13,119 bases of DNA, from the NCBI GenBank assembly GCA_023394035.1, contig JAEXBK010000007.1:1-13119 (forward strand). The letters run 5' to 3'. The stretch comes from Bacillota bacterium. GTDB taxonomy: Bacteria; Bacillota; Clostridia; Peptostreptococcales; Anaerovoracaceae. Of this stretch, positions 1 through 5,961 are shown piece after piece. Within the stretch, counting starts at the first letter, position 1. Every line of letters begins with the position of its first letter. Made by a program: the position numbers and the translations under genes. Below the pieces are notes generated by a model that did not search any database, was not told the origin of the DNA, and worked only from the letters and a program-made list of their open reading frames with translations.

Positions 1-479
1 ACCCTACGGGAAGATTCGTAATCGGAGGACCTCACGGGGATTCCGGACTTACGGGACGCAAAATTATAGTTGATACATACGGAGGCTATTCGAGACACGG
101 CGGCGGAGCTTTCTCCGGAAAAGATCCGACAAAGGTTGACCGCTCGGCATCATATGCTGCGCGTTATGCGGCAAAGAATGTAGTAGCGGCAGGCCTTGCA
201 GAAAAATGCGAGATACAGCTTGCATATGCAATAGGTGTTGCAAAGCCTGTATCTATTATGGCAGATACATTCGGCACAGGAAAGCTCGATGATGAGCATA
301 TTGCAGATATCGTATCGAGACATTTCGATTTCAGACCTGCTGCTATAATCAGAGACCTTGAGCTCAGAAGACCTATATACAGACAGGTTGCGGCTTACGG
401 ACATTTCGGCAGAACGGATATCGACCTTCCTTGGGAGAAGCTCGACAAGGTTGAAGAACTCAAAGCGGAGCTGAGATAA
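1..479 (+). CDS. metK: S-adenosylmethionine synthetase, C-terminal part
   Basis: This is the last 158 codons of methionine adenosyltransferase, which makes S-adenosylmethionine from methionine and ATP in the cytoplasm. The gene enters from the left edge: bases 1-2 finish a codon and full codons begin at base 3. Two family signatures are visible. One is the GGPHGDSGLTG block near bases 24-59. The other is the glycine-rich GGGAFSGKDPTKVDRS segment at 99-146, whose lysine and aspartate line the ATP and phosphate site. The C-terminal domain continues through SIMADTFGTGK and ends with the usual AAYGHFGR motif before TAA at 477-479. A start codon near 258 would be internal to this frame and is not a gene start. 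The promoter and any SAM-sensing leader lie outside the window. A terminator follows within 20 bases, so metK is probably the last gene of its transcript. Identification is essentially certain from the motifs. Confidence 0.97.
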   Translation, partial: PTGRFVIGGPHGDSGLTGRKIIVDTYGGYSRHGGGAFSGKDPTKVDRSASYAARYAAKNVVAAGLAEKCEIQLAYAIGVAKPVSIMADTFGTGKLDDEHIADIVSRHFDFRPAAIIRDLELRRPIYRQVAAYGHFGRTDIDLPWEKLDKVEELKAELR

Positions 480-494
480 GAGATTACTGTAAAA

Positions 495-540
495 AGAAAA
501 ACGACATCGCTGATAAAAATACCGGCAATGCCGTTTTTTT
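495..540 (+). terminator. Intrinsic terminator after metK
   Basis: An inverted repeat pairs 495-510 (A-rich, then CGACATCGC) with 525-540 (GCAATGCCG, then seven T). The loop is 14 bases and there are two mismatches (504/531 and 508/527). The T-tract follows the descending arm, and the A-tract on the ascending arm means the site could also stop transcription arriving from the opposite strand. It separates metK from the trk promoter 20 bases downstream. The stem is imperfect, so its strength is inferred. Confidence 0.75.
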
Positions 541-559
541 CTTTTGCATGGCTAAAGTC

Positions 560-588
560 TTTACACTAAAGCCTTTATGTTATATGAT
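560..588 (+). promoter_or_regulatory. Sigma-A-type promoter of the trkA-trkH-trkH operon
   Basis: The -35 box is TTTACA (560-565) and the -10 box is TATGAT (583-588), separated by exactly 17 bases; each is one base off consensus. It lies between the metK terminator and the trkA ribosome binding site (AAAGGAG, 601-607). Expected transcription start is about 595, giving a leader of only some 20 bases with no room for a riboswitch. Confidence 0.75.
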
Positions 589-616
589 TACTCTGGTATA
601 AAAGGAGATAAAAACC

Positions 617-1963
617 ATGAATATAGCAATTATAGGTGTAGGTAAGCTTGGCATAAAGGTCTGCGAAGCTCTGCACGGCGGAGATTATTCCATAACTCTG
701 GTTGATACTAATCAGGAGCTGCTCGACAGACTGTCGCAGCAGTTTGATGTACTTACGATCAATGAGGATGCGCGCGATATAAGCACACTAAAGTCGATCG
801 GAATAGATAAGTGCCAGCACGTACTCGTCGCAACGGGAAGCGACGAAAGCAACATGATAATAGGCTCGTTTGCAAAGCAGCTCGGAGCAAACAACGTGAT
901 TTCACGAGTGCGCGACCCGGAATATCTCAAGCATTATTCATTTATACGAAAATCTCTCAACATAGATTATCTCGTTAACCCTGACCTTGCTATAACGACA
1001 GAAATGTACAAATACCTCGTCGAGAAATACACGCTCAGCAACGGGGTCTTTACGAGCGGCAGGATAGCTTTGATAGAATTTAAGGCGATGAGAAAAAAAG
1101 AGCTCGTAGGTCTTAAAATGCCTGAAGTGAAGAAGATAATGCCGAATATGCTTATAGCTGCCATATCGAGATCCGGCAAGGTCATAATTCCGCACGGTAA
1201 CGATGTTATAATGCAGGATGATTCTCTATATGTCGTAGGCGAGAAGACGGAGATTCTTGCACTGAACGATCGCGTTCATGTTAACGGAAGATATACGGAT
1301 ATACAGAAGGTAATGATAATTGGCGGCGGAAAGACAGGATATTATCTGTCTGAGCGCCTTGCAGATTTTGGAGCCTCCGTCAAGCTCGTTGAACGCAACA
1401 AAGCACGCTGCCAGTATCTTTCGACCCGTCTCAAAAACGTTATGATACTTCACGGAGACGGAACAGACATCGAGATGCTCAAAGAGGAAAACCTCGAAGA
1501 AATGGATGCTTTCGTAACGGCTACTGGCTATGACGAGCAAAACCTTCTTCTTGCGCTTGCCGCAAAAGAGAAGGGTATTGATGATGTTATTTCAAAGGTC
1601 AGCAGAGAAAGCTACCTTAACATGATAGAAAACATGGGCGTTGATGTCGTGCTGAATCCGCTCGACATAACTGCCGGAAATATTTTCGGCATTATACAGG
1701 GAGCAAACAAGGTCATATCTTCTATGCTAGTTCAGGGTCAGGCTGAAATAGTCGAAATAAATGCGCACAACGGAATGATGATGTGCGGCGGCACGCTGAA
1801 CGATCTGGACTTGCCTGAAGGACTGCTTATCGCTGCTATATATCGTGACGGCGAAGTTATAATCCCTGACGGAAACACGAGGATAACCGATAGAGACAGA
1901 GTGCTTGTATTCAGCCTTTTGACTGATATTGCAGATCTGGAGAAATTATTGAAGGTCAAATAA
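617..1963 (+). CDS. trkA: Trk potassium uptake system NAD-binding regulatory subunit TrkA
   Basis: This is the cytoplasmic, nucleotide-binding gating ring of the Trk K+ uptake system, 448 residues, the normal length for a duplicated TrkA. It has two tandem RCK_N-RCK_C units. The first Rossmann fold has GVGKLG at residues 7-12 with the ribose-binding acid D30. The second has GGGKTG at 236-241 with E259. Each Rossmann half is followed by a TrkA_C-type domain (about 140-220 and 365-448), each with a conserved hydrophobic-IP-x-G segment (IIPHG, IIPDG). The ATG at 617 has a strong AAAGGAG site 9 bases upstream and directly begins the first beta strand. It is the first gene of an operon with two trkH-type genes 5 and 494 codons downstream. 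TrkA proteins bind NAD(H) and ATP and open or close the TrkH pore; which of the two TrkH proteins it contacts cannot be told from sequence. Confidence 0.96.
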   Translation: MNIAIIGVGKLGIKVCEALHGGDYSITLVDTNQELLDRLSQQFDVLTINEDARDISTLKSIGIDKCQHVLVATGSDESNMIIGSFAKQLGANNVISRVRDPEYLKHYSFIRKSLNIDYLVNPDLAITTEMYKYLVEKYTLSNGVFTSGRIALIEFKAMRKKELVGLKMPEVKKIMPNMLIAAISRSGKVIIPHGNDVIMQDDSLYVVGEKTEILALNDRVHVNGRYTDIQKVMIIGGGKTGYYLSERLADFGASVKLVERNKARCQYLSTRLKNVMILHGDGTDIEMLKEENLEEMDAFVTATGYDEQNLLLALAAKEKGIDDVISKVSRESYLNMIENMGVDVVLNPLDITAGNIFGIIQGANKVISSMLVQGQAEIVEINAHNGMMMCGGTLNDLDLPEGLLIAAIYRDGEVIIPDGNTRITDRDRVLVFSLLTDIADLEKLLKVK

Positions 1964-1968
1964 CGGAT

Positions 1969-3447
1969 ATGTCTGCAACCGTAAAACGTCATTCACTTGC
2001 AAGAATGATAGGCGTGCTGCTGTTAGTGCTTGGAATTTGTTTTATTCCTACCGTGCTTGTGGCACTTTACTACAAAGAATATAAAGAGGTTTTTTGCTTT
2101 CTGGCGACAATGATTCCGTGCCTTGTCGGCGGAATACTTATGATGAAATTTTATAGCCCTAAGGACTTAAGCCCGAAGGCAAGAGACGGCAACATAATCG
2201 TCACGTTTGCATGGCTTCTGAGTTCACTTATAGGGGCGGTTCCTCTTTTGCTTTCGGGGGCGCTCACCAATCCGTTTGACGCCTTTTTTGAGCTGTGCTC
2301 TGGCTTTTCCACTACGGGTGCAACTATAATGACAGATGTGGAAGCCCATTCAAATTCGATACTTTTCTGGAGATCCTTTACGCACTGGTTAGGCGGCATG
2401 GGAATAATCGTATTTGCAACGGCGCTGCTTCCTTCGATAGGTATAGGCGGGCAAATCGTTGCAAGTGCTGAAACTCCGGGGCCTACTATGACGAAGATAA
2501 CCGCGAGATTTTCAGATACGGCGAGAAACCTATATTTCATGTATTTGGCATTTACGGTTATGGAAATCATACTCCTGAAGCTCGGCGGAATGACGCTTCT
2601 TGATTCCGCAATACATACCTTCGGTACTGTAGGTACAGGAGGCTTCTCAAACTATAACGACAGCGTAGGTCACTTTACAAGCCCGTATATACAGTGGGTA
2701 ATAATAATTTTCATGGCACTGTGCGGCGTGAATTTCAATCTTTACTTTCTCATACTCAAGAGGAAGATAAAAGACTTTTTTGCAGATGAGGAATTGCGCT
2801 TTTATCTTGGCATACTCGGAACACTGATAGCTTTGACATCGATAGTACTCGTTGTTCAGGGCGGATATAGAAATGCGGGCATCGAAAAAACCGTGAGAGA
2901 TGCTGCCTTTCACATAGTTTCGCAGGCATCGACAACGGGATATGCGACAGCCGATTTTGATCTTTGGCCGTCATTCTGCAAGGTCATGATTGTGTTTGTC
3001 ATGATAACCGGTGCGTGTTCATCATCAACAGGCGGCGGTGTTAAGATGATAAGGGTGCTTACCGCAATCAAATTCATAAAGCGGGGATTCTTCCTGAAGC
3101 TGCACCCGAACCGTGTTATGAACATTACGATCAATAAGAGACCGGTTCAGGTAAGCGTAATAACGAATATAGTGAATTTCATATTTTTGTATATAGCCGT
3201 TTTGTTTGCGGCGATGCTTTTGATATCGGTTGACGGCTTTGATCTTGTAACCAATTTCACTGCGGTATTGTCGTGCCTAAGCAATATCGGCCCGGGGCTC
3301 AATGCGGTGGGACCGACGATGAACTTTGCTGCGTTTTCCGATTTCTCAAAGCTCGTGCTGTCCGTATGCATGATAGCCGGAAGGCTTGAGCTTTACACAT
3401 TCTTTATGATGTTTTCACCGAATTACTGGAACAGCAACAGAGCGTAG
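1969..3447 (+). CDS. trkH: Trk potassium transporter membrane subunit TrkH (canonical copy)
   Basis: This 492-residue polytopic membrane protein is the K+-translocating subunit of the Trk system. It shows the four membrane-pore-membrane repeats of the SKT superfamily. Filter loops are FSTTGAT (glycine 117), GTVGTGGFS (glycines 224-225), STTGYAT (glycine 324) and SNIGPG (glycine 441), so the glycine expected in each of the four loops is present. The GGMG helix after the first pore loop, the intramembrane gate region SSSTGGGVK (lysine 359) and the C-terminal GRLELY helix are all typical. The gene begins 5 bases after trkA. Its ribosome binding site is weak: the only purine-rich match, GAAGG at 1951-1955, is 13 bases from the ATG, so translational coupling to trkA is likely. 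A second TrkH follows 11 bases after the stop. Potassium selectivity is inferred from the intact filter. Confidence 0.95.
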   Translation: MSATVKRHSLARMIGVLLLVLGICFIPTVLVALYYKEYKEVFCFLATMIPCLVGGILMMKFYSPKDLSPKARDGNIIVTFAWLLSSLIGAVPLLLSGALTNPFDAFFELCSGFSTTGATIMTDVEAHSNSILFWRSFTHWLGGMGIIVFATALLPSIGIGGQIVASAETPGPTMTKITARFSDTARNLYFMYLAFTVMEIILLKLGGMTLLDSAIHTFGTVGTGGFSNYNDSVGHFTSPYIQWVIIIFMALCGVNFNLYFLILKRKIKDFFADEELRFYLGILGTLIALTSIVLVVQGGYRNAGIEKTVRDAAFHIVSQASTTGYATADFDLWPSFCKVMIVFVMITGACSSSTGGGVKMIRVLTAIKFIKRGFFLKLHPNRVMNITINKRPVQVSVITNIVNFIFLYIAVLFAAMLLISVDGFDLVTNFTAVLSCLSNIGPGLNAVGPTMNFAAFSDFSKLVLSVCMIAGRLELYTFFMMFSPNYWNSNRA

Positions 3448-3458
3448 GAGGAAAAAAT

Positions 3459-4919
3459 ATGACATTCAATCATAAGCTTATACTGCGCACTGTATCGACA
3501 ATAATGCTGTTTGAAGGGATAGTGATGATCCCTGCGGCATTACTTGCCCTATACGACAAAGACGGTGCGTCCCTTTTCGGATTATCGGCTTCGGCGGCAA
3601 TTCTGGCGGTGCTCGGCATAGCGGGCATTTTGAACTCACTAAAATGCGAATTCAAGATCAAAATTCGCGAGAGCTATTTCATCGTTTTGATATGCTGGCT
3701 CACCGTAGTTATCGGTGGCATACTTCCATACGCACTCTCCGGCAGAGGGTATTCGTTTTCTGAATCTGTATTTGAATCGGTTGCAGGCTGGACGACGAGC
3801 TCTGCATGGGTAATAGACATAGACGATATGTCTCGTTCACTTCTGCTCTGGAAAGCAGTGACGAGATGGTTCGGGGGAATGGGTGTAATACTTCTTGCGA
3901 ATATGGTGCTTTCGGCTCTCGGTGTAAACGGTCAGAAGCTGGCAGGCGCTGAGGTTACGGGACCTGAACTTACTAAGAGCACCGCAAAGATGCTCGATAC
4001 CATTAAGCTCACCTATTTTATATATGCGTGTTTTTCGCTCCTGGAATTGCTACTTCTGTTAATAGGAGGAATACCGTTTTTTGATGCACTTATCAATATG
4101 ATGAGCACGATATCGACATCCGGAATTCTCGATTATCAAGGCGCGCTTGCCGCTAATTTCACACCGTTCCTAAAGGGTGTGCTTGTTATTTTTTCAATCT
4201 TGGGGTCTCTTAACTTTGTGATATACACAGGCATCGTAAGAGGGCGATTAAAGAAAAGTCTTATGGATTACGAGATGCATCTTTTCCTCGGCATGATATC
4301 GGTTTCGGCTGTATTTATTGCGGCCGTACTTGCGATTTCCGGGCGAAGCGGCTTTTTCAGATCCTTGATAGACGGCTTTACCGGAGTTGTTTCCTATGCG
4401 AGCACTGCGGGATTCCCGCTTGAACATGTAAATTCATGGCCGTCGATATGCAAGGCACTCCTGCTTATGCTGATGATAATCGGAGGCAGTGCAAACTCGA
4501 CAAGCGGAGGAATCAAAATAATCAGATTCGCTGTTTTTGTTAAGCTCATATTAAGAGGAATGTATAAGCGTATACATCCGAGAGCTGTTAAGCCTATAAT
4601 GCTCAGAAATCAGATCATTTCATCGGTAAATGCTTCTTCAATATCGACATTTATATTGCTTTTCTTTTCCATATACCTATTTTCAACGGCTTTGCTGTCG
4701 CTCGAAAACTTTGATATGGAAACGACCTTGAGCGCCCCGATTGCATTGCTCACCAATACGGGATCGGGCTTCGGACTTGTTGCAAACGGCGATTTCGGCA
4801 TGTATTCCGTACCGGGCAAGCTATTCTGTTCTCTTCTTATGATGATAGGAAGACTTGAGATGTATCCGATTTTGATTCTGTTTTCAAGGTCATACTGGAA
4901 TTCCGACAAAGCCAGATAA
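3459..4919 (+). CDS. Divergent TrkH-family transporter with altered first selectivity-filter loop
   Basis: A 486-residue paralogue of the preceding TrkH, clearly homologous along its whole length. Shared landmarks are the GGMG helix, the gate region with lysine 353 in GGSANSTSGGIK, and a GRLEMY C-terminal helix. The filter differs. Loop 1 reads GWTTSSAW (residues 110-117), so serine 115 stands where TrkH has glycine 117 in an ungapped alignment. Loop 2 reads STISTSGIL, keeping glycine 222 but replacing the neighbouring glycine with serine 221 and the following phenylalanine with isoleucine. Loops 3 (STAGFP, glycine 318) and 4 (NTGSGF, glycine 435) are intact. In plant HKT channels, serine in loop 1 goes with Na+ selectivity; extending that here is inference. 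The ribosome binding site AGGAGG overlaps the previous stop codon and is much stronger than that of the first trkH. It may be a Na+-permeable, less selective or regulatory partner subunit. The reading frame is undamaged. Confidence 0.88.
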   Translation: MTFNHKLILRTVSTIMLFEGIVMIPAALLALYDKDGASLFGLSASAAILAVLGIAGILNSLKCEFKIKIRESYFIVLICWLTVVIGGILPYALSGRGYSFSESVFESVAGWTTSSAWVIDIDDMSRSLLLWKAVTRWFGGMGVILLANMVLSALGVNGQKLAGAEVTGPELTKSTAKMLDTIKLTYFIYACFSLLELLLLLIGGIPFFDALINMMSTISTSGILDYQGALAANFTPFLKGVLVIFSILGSLNFVIYTGIVRGRLKKSLMDYEMHLFLGMISVSAVFIAAVLAISGRSGFFRSLIDGFTGVVSYASTAGFPLEHVNSWPSICKALLLMLMIIGGSANSTSGGIKIIRFAVFVKLILRGMYKRIHPRAVKPIMLRNQIISSVNASSISTFILLFFSIYLFSTALLSLENFDMETTLSAPIALLTNTGSGFGLVANGDFGMYSVPGKLFCSLLMMIGRLEMYPILILFSRSYWNSDKAR

Positions 4920-4939
4920 AGGGAAAAAACATAAAACCG

Positions 4940-4968
4940 TTCACATATTGTCGTATTTGTTGTATAAT
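4940..4968 (+). promoter_or_regulatory. Sigma-A-type promoter before the cytidylate kinase-like gene
   Basis: TTCACA (4940-4945) and a perfect TATAAT (4963-4968) are spaced by 17 bases in the 111-base gap after the second trkH. Expected start of transcription is near 4975, leaving about 55 bases of leader that contain a small hairpin. I see no convincing terminator for the trk operon upstream of it, so read-through from trk is also possible. Confidence 0.8.
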
Positions 4969-4991
4969 TATAAAAAGAACAGCTTTATTCG

Positions 4992-5007
4992 GCATCGCTT
5001 GCGGTGC
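4992..5007 (+). other. Small leader hairpin with CUUG tetraloop
   Basis: GCATCG (4992-4997) pairs with CGGTGC (5002-5007), six pairs including one G-U, around a CTTG loop, a known stable RNA tetraloop. It sits in the predicted leader RNA, 9 bases upstream of the AGAGG ribosome binding site (5017-5021). There is no T-tract, so it is not a terminator. It could stabilise the 5' end or affect translation, or be incidental. Confidence 0.4.
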
Positions 5008-5030
5008 AGATAGAAAAGAGGTAATGCGTC

Positions 5031-5648
5031 ATGAGAAAACTGGTCACTATAAGCAGAGAATTCGGCAGCGGCGGACGCGTGATCGGGCGTATAGTCGCAG
5101 AGAAGATGAATCTCCCTTTCTATGATAAGGAAATCATAGATATGGCTGTAGAAAAGAGCGGTCTTTCGAGGGAAGTAATAGAAACGGCGGAGCTCAGAGC
5201 AAAGAGCAGTCTGTCGTACAGCTTTGCATCGGCGATGACATTCGGAGAAGGCTTCATTGCGGAGCCGCTCTCGATGAACGAGAAATTGTTTATAACTCAG
5301 TTTGATGTAATAAGGCAAATCGGAGAAACCGGAGAGGGCGTAATCATCGGAAGATGTGCTGACTATGTGCTGAGAGATCTGCCGGGAGTAACGAACGTAT
5401 TTATATATGCGGAATTTGAAGACAGAGTTAAGAGATGCATAGATGTTTACGGAGAAGACCCTAAGACGATCGAGAGCAAGATCAAGGATTACGATAAGGC
5501 GAGAGCAAATTATTACAACTACCATACCTCGCAGAAGTGGGGAAAATGTTCGAATTACAACCTCGCGATAAACAGCAGCTATATAAGCGATGAGCAGGCT
5601 GCCGACCTTATCGTTACATATATGAAGACGAGAACATACAGAGGATAA
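5031..5648 (+). CDS. Cytidylate kinase-like family protein
   Basis: A 205-residue soluble protein of the cytidylate kinase-like (Cytidylate_kin2) type, a P-loop nucleotide kinase relative. The N-terminus has the family's ISREFGSGGRVIG motif (residues 7-19), in which the usual Walker A lysine followed by Ser/Thr is replaced by Arg-Val. That change is typical of this family and differs from true CMP kinase. Next come the PFYDKE segment, the IIGRCADY motif (105-112) that usually helps bind nucleotide, and a C-terminal D-x2-RANYY-x3-T region resembling the LID/arginine segment of this family. The ATG at 5031 has AGAGG 9 bases upstream; an ATG at 5024 is out of frame. It follows its own promoter and is 18 bases ahead of a small membrane protein gene, probably co-transcribed. 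The true substrate is not known; it should not be annotated as the essential cmk without evidence. Confidence 0.88.
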   Translation: MRKLVTISREFGSGGRVIGRIVAEKMNLPFYDKEIIDMAVEKSGLSREVIETAELRAKSSLSYSFASAMTFGEGFIAEPLSMNEKLFITQFDVIRQIGETGEGVIIGRCADYVLRDLPGVTNVFIYAEFEDRVKRCIDVYGEDPKTIESKIKDYDKARANYYNYHTSQKWGKCSNYNLAINSSYISDEQAADLIVTYMKTRTYRG

Positions 5649-5666
5649 GGAAGAGGAGATATAGCT

Positions 5667-5876
5667 ATGAGCGGAAAAATGAGAAGAAATATGGCAGACA
5701 GAGGAAGAAAACAGGGAATGCCTTCCGCTGCCAAGGCTGCACTTGCCATACTTGGCGTAGGCGTTGCTGCGGGAACTACCCTTGTGATAGGACTTGACCG
5801 CATAATGAAGAAGATATTCAAAAATGAGGACTGGCCTGACGATGAGGACTGGTCAGACGAGGATCTTGAAGGCTGA
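5667..5876 (+). CDS. Small single-helix membrane protein with acidic tail, function unknown
   Basis: A 69-residue protein I do not recognise. The start is well supported by AGGAG at 5654-5658, 8 bases before the ATG. It has a basic N-terminus (MSGKMRRNMADRGRKQ), then a hydrophobic alanine/glycine-rich segment at about 22-43 long enough to span a membrane once. A short basic stretch (RIMKKIFK) follows, then a strongly acidic tail (55-69) with two DW units, DWPDDEDWSDED. No signal peptidase site is evident, so it probably stays anchored. Basic residues flank both sides of the helix, so topology is uncertain. It is 18 bases downstream of the cytidylate kinase-like gene and likely shares its transcript. 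A long terminator-like hairpin follows after 25 bases. The good ribosome binding site and protein-like composition argue that it is real. Confidence 0.7.
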   Translation: MSGKMRRNMADRGRKQGMPSAAKAALAILGVGVAAGTTLVIGLDRIMKKIFKNEDWPDDEDWSDEDLEG

Positions 5877-5901
5877 CAGCACCGAAATTATTGCAATTTA
5901 T

Positions 5902-5945
5902 GGCGGCAGGAAGATCGCGGGAAGCGTTTTTCGTGCCGTCTTTTT
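5902..5945 (+). terminator. Long terminator or attenuator hairpin directly before metG
   Basis: A 39-base imperfect hairpin. 5902-5908 (GGCGGCA) pairs with 5934-5940 (TGCCGTC) with one G-U pair. After a G/G mismatch (5909/5933), 5910-5918 (GAAGATCGC) pairs with 5924-5932 (GCGTTTTTC) with one T/T mismatch and one G-U. The loop is GGGAA. Five T follow immediately (5941-5945), the hallmark of an intrinsic terminator. The metG ribosome binding site AGGAGG begins at the next base (5946), leaving only 16 bases between the T-tract and the ATG. No promoter can fit downstream of the hairpin, so metG transcripts must pass through it. It is therefore either a partial terminator or an attenuator. The gap before it is too short for a T-box leader. 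Confidence 0.75.
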
Positions 5946-5961
5946 AGGAGGATAACAATAT

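Noticed and set aside
2151..2570. A 139-codon minus-strand frame inside the first trkH
   Set aside because: Fully antisense to a well-supported membrane protein gene, with no ribosome binding site or family resemblance seen.
4968..5525. A 185-codon minus-strand frame opposite the kinase-like gene
   Set aside because: Antisense shadow; the plus strand has promoter, ribosome site and family motifs.
5794..5820. Possible metG promoter TTGACC-N15-TATTCA inside the small membrane protein gene
   Set aside because: The spacer is too short and the -10 box poor; not strong enough to list as a feature, though a promoter upstream of the hairpin cannot be excluded.
5877..5961. T-box or SAM riboswitch before metG
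   Set aside because: The gap is 85 bases, shorter than a T-box leader, and contains no T-box-like conserved segment; only the hairpin is visible.
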